Below, in pieces: positions 1-9,699 of a stretch of 64,000 bases of DNA. The stretch is taken from NCBI GenBank assembly GCA_946902985.2, contig OX336388.2, positions 292,990,526 through 293,054,525 of the forward strand. The letters are read 5' to 3'. Every line of letters starts with the position of its first letter. Position 1 is the first letter of the stretch. The stretch is from Meconema thalassinum (taxonomy: Eukaryota; Arthropoda; Insecta; Orthoptera; Tettigoniidae). The notes below the pieces were generated by a model. The model had not been told where the DNA came from. It searched no databases and saw only the letters and a list, made by a program, of their open reading frames with translations. The translations under genes were made by a program, and so were the position numbers.

Positions 1-271
1 GAAAATAGCAGAATTCTAGGCCCTCACGCATGCGCACAATCCGCCTGAGGTCATGACAAAATGGCGGTGAGAATTCCACTAAAATGTAAGTTATTTAATA
101 AGCTTCCATGTAATTGAAAACATACATTAACCAAGTTCTGGCAATAAAATATAATAACAGTATGAACGTATACGAATGTGCAACATTGATTTATTTGGAT
201 AATGAAAAGGATTATTTCCTTCAGGCAGCAGCTTTTGAAGATAATGAATGGCTGCGTCTGCTATTGAACAC

Positions 272-363
272 GATTGCGCGAGTAGCTATGTGGTTAAGGC
301 GACAGACTGTGGTTCCTAGGTTCGCCGGTTCGAACCAAGCCCTCGCCGATATAAGTTTTTTTT
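272..363 (+). repeat. tRNA-like SINE head with Pol III terminator
   Basis: A near-match to the Pol III A box lies at 283-293 and a perfect B box (GGTTCGAACC) at 327-336, at tRNA-like spacing. A run of nine T (about 355-363) follows, as a Pol III terminator would. No poly-A or duplicated flank was found, so this is either a tRNA-derived SINE head or a decayed tRNA pseudogene. I could not fold a convincing acceptor stem. Confidence 0.5.
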
Positions 364-935
364 TACCATTGAAATATTGTTTAATCAAGGAGTATTAGTA
401 AGGTTTTATGTCTGTAAAAGATACATATTTCTACATTCCCTCTCAATACGTTTTATTTCCGTTTTACCATTGCATTACAGGATGTGATCAAAAGAGCAAA
501 CTGTTGTCCTCAGTACGCCGTTTAAATATCTGCAATCAGTTCCTATAACTGACAACAGATGGCAGTACATCGCCCATATAGTTCCAGTAACTGATAGCAG
601 ATGGCAGAACCATTGCATCGATATATTTAAAACCCAAGACATGGCACGTTTTCACGTGATAGAGAATTATAAAGGAGGGGAATATTTAAGAAGTGAAATT
701 TTGAGGAACATTAACCGACAGTTGAAAGTGTAGGCTATGTTGTTTATGTACCTTAATATTGCAATTTCTTCCCAATGCTTCGGTGGTCAAGTTATTAGCG
801 TCCTAGACTAAAAGTTATAATTAAGCATCGTCGATATACTCTTAAATTATTAAAGAAAAAAGTAGTTTTCCAGGCACTCGCGCGTGTCCACAATTGCTTT
901 CGCCATAAGAGACACTTGGCAAACATAATTCGTTT
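364..935. other. unassigned non-coding stretch
   Basis: No convincing ORF or known element was seen. Two imperfect 42-bp-spaced copies of an agttcc...acagatggcag unit lie at 538-565 and 580-607. Confidence 0.4.
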
Positions 936-1290
936 GAAGGGCTCCGACATCGTGGTCACTCAGCCCCGTGTACTTGGGTGTGTATGTGTGAAATTTTCTC
1001 TCATAACCTGTGTTATTGTGATGGCTGCATTACTGTGTGTATTTGTAATTAAGGTGGTAAATGGCAAGGAGACGGCCAAGGCCTTAAGTTAGGAACCATC
1101 CCGGTATTTGCCTTAAGTGGAAGTTGGAAACCACGGAAAACCACATCCAAGATTGTCGAGGTGGGAATTAAACCTTCCTCTTCTTAGTTATACCTCAAGA
1201 GACTGAATGTGCCCCGTTTTTGCCCTCAGACCAGAATTCAATTTCTTGGCAGAGCAGGAAATGTAACCCGGGTCTCCGGGGCGATAGACA
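936..1290 (-). repeat. dispersed composite SINE-like repeat, minus copy
   Basis: The sequence 941-1115 is the reverse complement of a diverged copy at 10255-10450; both carry the segment reading (plus sense at 10 kb) from a ggcaaatgctgggatagttcc-like block to a catggggct block. Degenerate B-box-like sites on the minus strand lie near 1165-1175 and 1262-1272, as in tRNA-derived SINEs. Ends and target-site duplications were not found. Family name not assigned. Confidence 0.5.
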
Positions 1291-1905
1291 AGAATAGGTG
1301 GGCCTCCATGTGTTAATACGATTTTTGACATGCACGGGACATATAATTCAAAAACTGCCTCCATTAGGGTGACTGCCGAAGTGAGTATTGAGTATAGGCC
1401 TATGGTCGTTCCAGTAGTTGGCGAAGTGATTCTATGTTCCCCTGCAAAATGTACTGTCATAACCTATAACAGGTGATGGAAATTGCTTATTAAGAGCAGT
1501 TTCGTACTGTTTATAAAAAAATGAAGAACGTCATTCTGAGCTGCGTTTTCAACCTATCGCAAAAAATTTCGCTGGCAGGAACAATTATAAGGAATTTATT
1601 TTAAGCGATCAGTGTCATCGCATGGTCCTCACCAACCAACTTGAGTATGAAAGTCTCTGGACGGTCATGTTGAACTTCATTGTATAAGACAATTGTTTAA
1701 TGATTATTTGTTTAGAGTACTGAGTCTAACTACGCAGTTGATTTCGGCAATGGAAGTATTATTTGCCATGTAATATTTAGCGGCTCCGTTATTGCAGGAC
1801 ACTATAGTGTTATCGAATAATACGAAGCCACATTTAAAATCCAATATAAATAGGCCATTTCAGAAACAATTCCAGATATTATGCAGTACAGTGTACTGTA
1901 AGGTC
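1291..1905. other. unassigned, possibly inside the Helitron
   Basis: No coding motif or repeat recognised. Because the Helitron 3' end is at 4466 and its 5' end was not found, this stretch may be internal to that element or a filler of its deletion. Confidence 0.3.
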
Positions 1906-1906
1906 T

Positions 1907-2530
1907 TTGACGATCAAATGTAAACATTGTTCTACATTGTACTTCCCTTGCGTAAAATCTATGCGTGGTTACTTTGGTCTTTACTGTTGTGAGGGTAAAA
2001 TTGATCTGCTGGAATATAAAATATTTGCCAAGCTGCAACAATGTAATGATATTAATTTAAAAGTCATTGAACTTATATCCAGTAGTTCAAACACATACAT
2101 CAGCGTTAACAGATTGGATACTGAAGATGAAAGCCAGCTACTTCATTTCCCTATTATTGAATTTTTCAATTCCTTGGAATTAAGTGATTCGCCTCCACAT
2201 ACTCCGAACGTTTGAGCCATAGTTATGCTCCTTAGAAATCTGAACGTTTCCCAAGGACTCATATATGGTAATATATTAATTGTAAGAAATATGTAAGAAA
2301 TTGCTTGGATTCGGATATAATAGGTGCAGTAATATTAGGCAGAGAGATCAAATCCTACGACTTGATTTAACACCTTCCGATAAAACACTTGCAGGTACAG
2401 TACATTTTCTTTTAATAGGCAACAATGTCCTATTCGCTCGGCCTACTTTATCACAATCAATCAAGCTCAAGGAGAAACTCTTGAACGTATTGGGCTATTT
2501 ACCTAATCACGTTTTAAGTCATGACCAGCA
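1907..2530 (+). pseudogene. Helitron Rep/helicase remnant, part 1
   Basis: Broken coding sequence of a rolling-circle Helitron transposase. The ORF 1907-2215 opens with a CxxC...CC-EGKIDL zinc-finger-like block that resembles the N-terminal region of Helitron proteins, then runs straight into FPIIEFFNSLELSDSPPH, which resembles the C-terminal helicase region (usual form EFLNSL...PPH). After a stop and frame change, 2219-2290 encodes MLLRNLN...GLIYGN, the MLLRNL helicase motif. A further frame (2301-2530) encodes LTPSDKTL, FARPTLSQSIKLKE and GYLPNHVLSHDQQ. The usual 2-3 kb between N- and C-terminal parts is missing, so this is an internally deleted copy. It stops at 2530, where a LINE is inserted, and resumes at 4315. 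The helicase C-terminal motifs are clear; the N-terminal match is weaker. Confidence 0.72.
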
Positions 2531-4279
2531 GGATAGTGAAGGTACAAACAAGGTCCTGTATGGGATGGTAAAGAATAAGAGGCGGAAGGATCCTACGGAT
2601 TATGTCAGAATGGTGAACAAAAGGGGACAAGGGATACAAAATAGGGAAGAACTGAAGAAAATGTGGAAAGAATATTTTGAAGAACTCCTGAACCCAAATG
2701 GAAACCACGGCGAGGAAGAAGAAATCGGGGAAGAGGTACAGTAGATGAACTGCAAACAGAAAAGGACTTAACATGGAAAGAAGTGGAAGATGCAGTGAGG
2801 AAGATGTAAGGAGGGAAGGCACCGGGTGTGGATGAGTTGAGTGTGGAGATGGTGAGAGCAGCAGGAGAGGTGGGGATACAATGGTTGTACCGAGTGATGA
2901 AGGCAGCATGGAAGGAAAGGAAGACCCTAGAGGACTGGAAAAAGGGAATAATTGTCCCGATCTTCAAGAAAGGTAGTAGAACAGAATGCAAAAACTATCG
3001 GGGAATAACACTGATGAGTCATTGTGCAAAGATGTTTGAGAAAGTTTTAGAAAGGAGAATTAGGACAAGGATAGAAGGAGGGATGAGGGAAGAACAACAT
3101 GGCTTCAGAGCAGGAAGGTCCAAAGTGGATTTGATTTTTGCTGAAGTCAGTTACAAGAACAGCACTATGAGTATGGAACAGATCTACTGATTGCCTTCCT
3201 GGACATTGAGAAAGCATATGACAGTGTATGCAGAAACAAAGTATGGAAGTCCCTGGAGGATAGAGGAGTAGAAAAATGGACTATAAGGAGGATAAAATAG
3301 ATGTACAAGGGAAGCGTGAGCTGTGTGAAAGTGGGAGGAGAGAGATCGGACTGGGTGGAACAGAGAACCGGCCTGAAACAAAGTAGTGCACTATCACCGT
3401 TACTTTTCATTGTGGTGATGGATGACATAATGACCCGAGCGGCACAAGTAATTGGGGAAGGAAAGATGAAAGCAATGGTGTTTGCGGATGATTTGATGAT
3501 TGTGGAAACAAGGAGGAGGAGACACAGGAACAGTTGGACGTGTGGGAAGGAATAATTCAAGGATATGGGATGAAATTTAGCATAAATAAGAGTGAGATGG
3601 TGATCACAACAAGGAAGAAGGAAAGGACCACAACGGGAATAACAATTGGTGGGGAACAGCTGAAGAAAGTGGAGAGTTTCAAGTATCTGGGAAGCCTGAT
3701 ACAAGAGAATGGAAGAAACGGTAGAGAAATAAATGAGCGGGGGAGACAGGCAGAAGCATTCCGGAGGAGTGTGAGAAGCATGTTATGGAGCAGGGATGTC
3801 CCTCAGAACAGCAAGTAGATCATATATCGTACTATGTCCCTATCCTGACGTATGCCTCGGAGACCTGGGTTATGAAAGGAAGGGAGAAGAGCAAAATACA
3901 GGCCAGTGAGATGAGGTTCTTGAGAAGCAGTATTGGAGCTACAAAGAGGGACAGAATAAGAAATGAGAGGACCAGAGAATTAATGAAGGAGGAACCATTA
4001 CAGGATGGTATAGAGAAATCTAGACTTATATGGTATGGACATGTAAAACGAATGGAGGAGAAGAGGATACCCATGAGGATACACGAGACGAAGTGGAAAG
4101 GAAAGAGACCAAGAGGGAGACCGAGAGACAGGTGGCTGAAGGGGGTTGAAGAAAGCGTGAAGAAGAGAGGAGAAGACTGGACAAGGGTGGAGGCTGAGAG
4201 ATGGTGGGAAGACAGAAGACGTTGGAGAGGCTTGTGTTTCAAACAGACCCGGCCAGTGGCTGGAAACTGTGCAAGATGA
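2531..4279 (+). pseudogene. LINE reverse transcriptase, degenerate
   Basis: Non-LTR retrotransposon RT in several broken frames. Visible motifs in order: APGVDELSVEMV and GIIVPIFKKG...NYRGITLMS (2815-3020), EEQHGFRAGRS (3089-3121), LIAFLDIEKAYDSV in a shifted frame (about 3185-3225), LKQSSALSPLLF (3373-3410), FADDLMIVE with the catalytic Asp pair (3481-3507), and YLGSLIQENG (3683-3715). The C-terminal part (3785-4279) has LTYASETWVMKG and GRPRDRWL, the usual post-RT region of these LINEs. At least four frameshifts or stops are needed to pass from one piece to the next. The N-terminal endonuclease is absent (5' truncation). Clade not assigned; the WKKGIIVPIFKKG and YASETW motifs resemble RTE/Jockey-type 'endonuclease-reverse transcriptase' proteins. 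Confidence 0.8.
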
Positions 4280-4289
4280 TGATGACCTC
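2531..4289 (+). mobile_element. 5'-truncated LINE with 25-bp target-site duplication
   Basis: A 25-bp direct repeat with one mismatch flanks this block: 2506-2530 and 4290-4314, both ending gtcatgaccagca. That is the signature of target-primed insertion. The insert begins inside the reverse-transcriptase region and ends just after a gatgatgatga-type short tail. The target is the Helitron helicase reading frame, which is continuous across the site once the insert is ignored. Confidence 0.85.
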
Positions 4290-4314
4290 ATCACGTTTTC
4301 AGTCATGACCAGCA

Positions 4315-4420
4315 ATATGTTGCAATGCTGAGAGTGCTACCTTTTGACGCTCTTAAAGTTGCAATAGTGCTAAAAAGTAATCGTACAAAGAATGTAACTT
4401 ATATAAGAAGCTTCTTCAGT
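4315..4420 (+). pseudogene. Helitron helicase remnant, part 2 (C-terminus)
   Basis: Continuing the frame interrupted at 2530, this encodes YVAMLRVLPFDALKVAIV, the last conserved block of Helitron helicases (usual form HGQLYVALSRV...LKV). Part 1 ends in SHDQQ, so the two halves meet exactly at the LINE target site. The frame drifts into non-conserved sequence before the 3' terminus at 4466. Confidence 0.75.
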
Positions 4421-4438
4421 AAATTTGTTTTCCATTGT

Positions 4439-4466
4439 CCGTCATGTTTTGACGGGTTTCATCTAG
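4439..4466 (+). other. Helitron 3' terminus (hairpin + CTAG)
   Basis: A 6-bp stem (CCGTCA 4439-4444 / TGACGG 4450-4455) with a 5-nt loop is followed seven bases later by CTAG at 4463-4466, then a host T. This is the canonical Helitron 3' end: subterminal hairpin, CTRR, insertion before T. The sequence right after CTAG is PLE sequence, matching the second PLE copy from 7723; in that copy the preceding bases are ...gcgaa, so the insertion lies between A and T as expected. Confidence 0.85.
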
Positions 4467-4467
4467 T

Positions 4468-4947
4468 ACATATAAAATCACTAACCTATTCAAAAAGCAA
4501 GGCATAAAGATAGCTTTCACGACGAAAAACACAACCGCTAGGCACCTCCTAAATAGTAATCTAAATAAACGTGACCCGTATTCAAGGTCAGGGGTATATT
4601 CTATAACGTGCCAAGACACCGATTGTCAAGCTAATTACATCGGGCAGAGTGGAAGGCGAGTAGACACACGTTATAATGAACATAGAAATGCGATAAGATA
4701 CGGAACACATTCAGCCGTGTGCGAACATATGTGTGACGCAGGGCATAGCTTTACCAACATAGAGTCGGACCTTAAAATAATCCATCACGAATCGAAAGGC
4801 AGAGCTCTTGACATAAAGGAAGCAATCGAGATACACCTAGCCAAACGAAACAATCCCAACAATCTAAATGAACACACGTTCATGGAGAGCTCACCCCTCT
4901 TCACGCTACTAAAAAACACACCCTGTCGGAAACAAAACACAATTTAG
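4468..4947 (+). pseudogene. PLE GIY-YIG endonuclease, 5'-cut copy
   Basis: Encodes the same C-terminus as the 816-aa ORF at 5755-8205: the zinc-binding-like C..D..C segment, the GIY-YIG core (VYSIT...YIGQSGRR) and the stop at 4945-4947. Only the first part is missing, removed from the frame by the Helitron that ends at 4466. One visible substitution (CQDTDC here, CHDTDC in the full copy) replaces a His. Confidence 0.85.
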
Positions 4948-5589
4948 CGACACAGCCAAGCTAGATAAAAAAGGGGGGAAATTAGGGGTTTTTTAATAGG
5001 TAAATGTTATCTGGATCAGGTGTACGATGTACTTTTCTTCTGCAATAAACCAAGGCCCATATTAGAGGCAGTATTAAAGGTGCCGGGACGTCCTCATAAG
5101 ACCGTCAACGCTTAGTTCGAATGGGTTATGCTCCACGCGTGGCGAGGACTAATCCACGGTCTTTAATAGTTGTAGATCCACCTCATTCAATAACATACAT
5201 CTTATCTAGGTTGGCAACACCTCACATAAACACATCGCGATCACTCCCCACAGCACGTAGGGACAGGGGGGGAAGGCAGGGAAAAACCAGTCGTTAAGAT
5301 AACCACCGCAGTCGACCGCACAGCGAGTTCAAGTGAGCACGGAAACTGCGAAGACAATCAGATAAGTAGTTAGCCTAAAATTTTATAGTTTAACCATAGT
5401 TTACAACCATATAATCTCTCTAAAGTACAATCTCCGGATAGCCATCACCATTTAGCATTTCACCTAACATATATACTGCATTTAGCATACACTGACAGTT
5501 GCAGTACCAATACTGCAACTAAATAATTGTACATATTGTAAATATTTTCACCTGTATTTCAAACATAGATTTTATAGCCTAAGTGTATT

Positions 5590-5630
5590 GGATCTGATGA
5601 TGATCGCTTGACGATCGAAACTGGTCATCC
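5590..5630 (+). ncRNA. hammerhead ribozyme motif, copy 1
   Basis: All invariant parts of a hammerhead core are present in order: GGAT (stem I strand, 5590-5593), CTGATGA (5594-5600), a perfect 5-bp hairpin GATCG/CGATC with loop CTTGA (stem II, 5602-5616), GAAA (5617-5620), a minimal two-pair stem III ending in the cleavage triplet GTC (5624-5626), and ATCC (5627-5630) closing stem I. One unpaired T (5601) lies between the core and stem II. Short stem III is what is known for PLE-borne hammerheads. The motif sits about 100 bp before the start of the next PLE unit. Confidence 0.8.
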
Positions 5631-5754
5631 TAGTGTTTTATTAATCTCATGTAATTTATTTCAGGATTAGGGCATAACCCATCTCTTTTGGGTACATTCG
5701 TGTTGATCGACTGAAAAGCACTAAACTCTTGTTTACTAAGGCAACACTGAAAAT

Positions 5755-8205
5755 ATGGCTTCAAACACCACAATGTTCACAGCTAGTCAGGCAAATCGTG
5801 AAGCCAAGAAATTCAAATCACTCAGGCTTAAACTCATGAATTTAGACAAGTCAATTTGGTTCAACAAAAAATGTATAGAACTAAACCTCACCCCTAAATA
5901 CGTACCAATTAAAACCGTACCGAACACACCAGCCTCGATCATTTCAACTAAACAAGCCAAAGCGCTTTGGATAAAAAACGAATTAAGATTTGCATACATA
6001 AGAAAGCAAAAAATTAACCAACAATTATACGACATTCAATTGCAACTAAGTAATTTCTGGCACGCAGCCCAATGGGACAGCTTCACCGAACACCTACATG
6101 ACACCATCAAAATCAGAGCAACGAGGAAGCATGAAACGCTAGAAAATAAATTAAGAAAACTAGGAGAAACACAGAACCATCAATCTAACGAACAACACAC
6201 GAATAACAATGAATTCAATTTCCACAGCAGAGTAAACAACAGAACGAACGTAACCTTTTCTCAAGGTGAAATGAATATGTTAGACAAAGGTTTGAAATAC
6301 AACTGCACAGACGCACACACGAACCACAATATAAAACAGTTAATCACAGATATTGAGATAGCCAGTCACAAGCTCCCAGCAGAAGACAGGGAATTAACCA
6401 AAAATCTCGCCACCAACGAAGCCAAAAAAATCCTCAAACGAGAGGGCGATAGCAGTAACATTCAAAACAACAAACAAATCAAAGAAATAAAGTCGTTGAA
6501 ACAAAAAATAAAAGAACATGACTTAATCATCACAAAAGCAGATAAGGGAAACACTACAGTAATTTTGAACAAAACAGAATACATTGAAAAAACAGTCGAA
6601 TTCCTAAACAACAACGAAATCAAGGAATTAACAAAAGACCCCACCAACAAATTCCAAAAGCAAATAAAAAGTGCGCTAAATGAAACAGAATACATACTGA
6701 CCAAAGCTGAAAAATCAAAACTAATAAACATGAACCCGAAAATACCGTCATTGAGGGGACAACCAAAAATACACAAAAAGGAATGCCCAATGAGACCAAT
6801 AGTCAATTGTAGGAATGCCCCTAATTACAAAATCAGCAAAGAGTTACTAAAAATCTTAAAATGCCGTCTTTCCAACGACAAAAACAACTCTGTAAAGAAC
6901 ACAACAGAACTAGTAACAGCATTGAACACCCTACAAATGAAACCTAGCTTCAGGCTAGTATCCTTCGATGTAACTAACATGTACACCAATATTCCGATTA
7001 TTGAAGCAATCAACACTATCGAAAACAACTTAAAATCCAACAATTCGGTAAAAGAAATTGAAGAGATTGTGAGATTACTGAGGGTCGTTCTCACCCAAAA
7101 CGTGTTTCAATTCGACAATAAAATATACACACAGAGAGAAGGCCTAGCAATGGGATCGCCACTAAGTGGGTTAATCGCTGACATCTTCATCAATGCACTA
7201 GAAAATGCGTTCTTAGAAAAGACTTCAACAAAGGGAATAGTAATATGGAAAAGATACGTAGATGATGTAATTTGCATCTACGATACTGAACTACCAAGCG
7301 AAGAAACAATTCTCCAATCCATTAATAGCCTTCACCATTCTATCAAATTCACTAAGGAATCCGAAATAGACCGGAAAATAAATTATCTCGATATAACTAT
7401 TGAACGTAAAGACAACGACCTTTCATATTCCATATTCCGGAAAGCAACACAAACCTCGCATGCAATCGACAATCAGTCTAATCACCCCAGTACGCACAAA
7501 CTAGCGGGTTTCAATTCAATGGTGCACAGGGCTTTAAACATACCCATGTCAAAAGACAACTATAATAAGGAAATAAGAACTATTATGCAAATAGCAAAGG
7601 AAAACAACTTCTCGCCAAGCAAAATAAATCAAATTATAGCCAAACATAAAAATAAAGATAAAACGATTCCCAAACCGGACAGTAATGAGAAAAAATTTGC
7701 GCGTTTCAACTATGTGAATGCGAATACATATAAAATCACTAACCTATTCAAAAAGCAAGGCATAAAGATAGCTTTCACGACGAAAAACACAACCGCTAGG
7801 CACCTCCTAAATAGTAATCTAAATAAACGTGACCCGTATTCAAGGTCAGGGGTATATTCTATAACGTGCCATGACACCGATTGTCAAGCTAATTACATCG
7901 GGCAGAGTGGAAGGCGAGTAGACACACGTTATAATGAACATAGAAATGCGATAAGATACGGAACACATTCAGCCGTGTGCGAACATATGTGTGACGCAGG
8001 GCATAGCTTTACCAACATAGAGTCGGACCTTAAAATAATCCATCACGAATCGAAAGGCAGAGCTCTTGACATAAAGGAAGCAATCGAGATACACCTAGCC
8101 AAACGAAACAATCCCAACAATCTAAATGAACACACGTTCATGGAGAGCTCACCCCTCTTCACGCTACTAAAAAACACACCCTGTCGGAAACAAAACACAA
8201 TTTAG
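5755..8205 (+). CDS. PLE reverse transcriptase / GIY-YIG endonuclease
   Basis: Intact 816-residue polyprotein that would copy its own RNA and nick the target DNA. Reading along the protein: a basic, coiled N-terminal part (1-250); KADKGNTTVILN (about 261-272), a signature of Penelope RTs; GQPKIHK...MRPIV (about 336-352); catalytic motif A FDVTNMYTNIP (404 on); motif B EGLAMGSPLSG (462-472); motif C YVDD (501-504); then a linker and the C-terminal GIY-YIG nuclease, VYSITCHDTDC with GVY at 699-701 and YIGQSGRR from 714, plus R..EH. All three RT aspartates and the GIY-YIG tyrosines are present. The ATG at 5755 is the first in frame after the repeat junction. RT followed by GIY-YIG in this order is specific to canonical PLEs. 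Length is normal for the family. Confidence 0.93.
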   Translation: MASNTTMFTASQANREAKKFKSLRLKLMNLDKSIWFNKKCIELNLTPKYVPIKTVPNTPASIISTKQAKALWIKNELRFAYIRKQKINQQLYDIQLQLSNFWHAAQWDSFTEHLHDTIKIRATRKHETLENKLRKLGETQNHQSNEQHTNNNEFNFHSRVNNRTNVTFSQGEMNMLDKGLKYNCTDAHTNHNIKQLITDIEIASHKLPAEDRELTKNLATNEAKKILKREGDSSNIQNNKQIKEIKSLKQKIKEHDLIITKADKGNTTVILNKTEYIEKTVEFLNNNEIKELTKDPTNKFQKQIKSALNETEYILTKAEKSKLINMNPKIPSLRGQPKIHKKECPMRPIVNCRNAPNYKISKELLKILKCRLSNDKNNSVKNTTELVTALNTLQMKPSFRLVSFDVTNMYTNIPIIEAINTIENNLKSNNSVKEIEEIVRLLRVVLTQNVFQFDNKIYTQREGLAMGSPLSGLIADIFINALENAFLEKTSTKGIVIWKRYVDDVICIYDTELPSEETILQSINSLHHSIKFTKESEIDRKINYLDITIERKDNDLSYSIFRKATQTSHAIDNQSNHPSTHKLAGFNSMVHRALNIPMSKDNYNKEIRTIMQIAKENNFSPSKINQIIAKHKNKDKTIPKPDSNEKKFARFNYVNANTYKITNLFKKQGIKIAFTTKNTTARHLLNSNLNKRDPYSRSGVYSITCHDTDCQANYIGQSGRRVDTRYNEHRNAIRYGTHSAVCEHMCDAGHSFTNIESDLKIIHHESKGRALDIKEAIEIHLAKRNNPNNLNEHTFMESSPLFTLLKNTPCRKQNTI

Positions 8206-9006
8206 CGACACAGCCAAGCTAGATAAAAAAGGGGGGAAATTAGGGGGTTTTTAATAGGTAAATGTTATCTGGATCAGGTGTACGATGTACTTTTCTTCTG
8301 CAATAAACCAAGGCCCATATTAGAGGCAGTATTAAAGGTGCCGGGACGTCCTCATAAGACCGTCAACGCTTAGTTCGAATGGGTTATGCTCCACGCGTGG
8401 CGAGGACTAATCCACGGTCTTTAATAGTTGTAGATCCACCTCATTCAATAACATACATCTTATCTAGGTTGGCAACACCTCACATAAACACATCGCGATC
8501 ATTCCCCACAGCACGTAGGGACAGGGGGGGAAGGCAGGGAAAAACCAGTCGTTAAGATAACCACCGCAGTCGACCGCACAGCGAGTTCAAGTGAGCACGG
8601 AAACTGCGAATAGCTGTAGTACGGAAGACAATCAGATAAGTAGTTAGCCTAAAATTTTATAGTTTAACCATAGTTTACAACCATATAATCTCTCTAAAGT
8701 ACAATCTCCGGATAGCCATCACCATTTAGCATTTCACCTAACATATATACTGCATTTAGCATACACTGACAGTTGCAGTACCAATACTGCAACTAAATAA
8801 TTGTACATATTGTAAATATTTTCACCTGTATTTCAAACATAGATTTTATAGCCTAAGTGTATTGGATCTGATGATGATCGCTTGACGATCGAAACTGGTC
8901 ATCCTAGTGTTTTATTAATCTCATGTAATTTATTTCAGGATTAGGGCATAACCCATCTCTTTTGGGTACATTCGTGTTGACCGACTGAAAAGCACTAAAC
9001 TCTTGT
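7723..9006 (+). repeat. PLE terminal direct repeat (pseudo-LTR), copy 2
   Basis: Direct repeat of 4467-5731. It covers the end of the ORF, a G-run after the stop (8227-8247), about 780 bp of non-coding DNA and the second hammerhead. A 15-bp block around 8611-8625 is present only here. Confidence 0.88.
8864..8904 (+). ncRNA. hammerhead ribozyme motif, copy 2
   Basis: Identical to the motif at 5590-5630: GGAT 8864-8867, CTGATGA 8868-8874, the GATCG/CGATC stem, GAAA, GTC cleavage triplet, and ATCC ending at 8904. A transcript crossing both copies would be released as a unit of about 3.27 kb by two self-cleavages. Confidence 0.8.
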
Positions 9007-9640
9007 AGAGCATTTTTAATTAGCCTAGAGGTGAATTAAGCTCTAGAACGGCATAACTGTGTCTTTCGTGACAAATCTATTGCCAACATTGATATATATA
9101 TTAAAATTTATTATTTTCCTATCTGGACGTATATTTCAGCACCTAGCGAAAGGCGCAGTTATGTTTGTGTTATTTTCATCAATAATCAATAACTCATCGC
9201 AGAACATACTGTTCATTTACGCGTAATAAAGGCTACATTCATATGGCTTTTTACTTTTTATGTTGCCAGACTTGCCAGTACAATCCATAGCCTCAGGCGG
9301 TGTTCTATCTCGGAAATTCTATAACCAAAAGTGACGAATCTCTTATAGTTTACATGATCCTTGATTGAAACTGTGGAGTAATTTCCTGCTACGTGATGTT
9401 AGGATATGCTTAGGCTTTAAACACTTAAAAATACATTTGAATTGGGTTCTACCAGCAATGCTAACAAGGTGAAAACCACTGAAGACTCGCGATATCGCAC
9501 CAAATCGTGTAGAGGCGTAACAAACAAGCAGATTTCGTGATATGTCGCAAATACGGACGTACATCGCAAATAAGGTGGAATTTCACGTTTAGTCGTGAGG
9601 ACAAATTCAGTGCTTTATGATAAAAACAATATTAAACACA
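9007..9640. other. unassigned non-coding stretch
   Basis: No gene, repeat pair or terminal structure recognised between the PLE and the Tc1 remnant. Confidence 0.4.
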
Positions 9641-9699
9641 CATTTAAAACACCTTTGATGCACATATAAACACATTTCGCGTTTTCGCGATACACCATA

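Larger units (their letters stand above)
4467..5731 (+). mobile_element. Penelope-like element, upstream partial copy
   Basis: Nearly identical to 7723-9006: I see only a handful of base changes plus a 15-bp block (about 8611-8625) absent here. It holds the last ~160 codons of the PLE ORF and the complete downstream non-coding part with a hammerhead motif, then runs directly into the start of the full copy. Head-to-tail partial tandems of this kind ('pseudo-LTRs') are typical of PLEs. The left boundary is set by the Helitron insertion, so the copy may originally have been longer. Confidence 0.88.
5732..9006 (+). mobile_element. Penelope-like element, full-length copy
   Basis: Complete unit: a short leader, an intact 816-aa ORF (5755-8205), and about 800 bp of downstream non-coding DNA that is a direct repeat of the upstream copy. 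The repeat shared by both copies ends at 5732 and 9006 (last common bases ctcttgt), fixing the right edge. High identity between the repeats implies recent activity. The 3' flank (from 9007) is unrelated DNA. Confidence 0.88.

Noticed and set aside
2514..4315. Long minus-strand ORFs over the LINE
   Set aside because: Shadows of the purine-rich plus-strand RT; Leu/Ser/Pro-rich with no domain.
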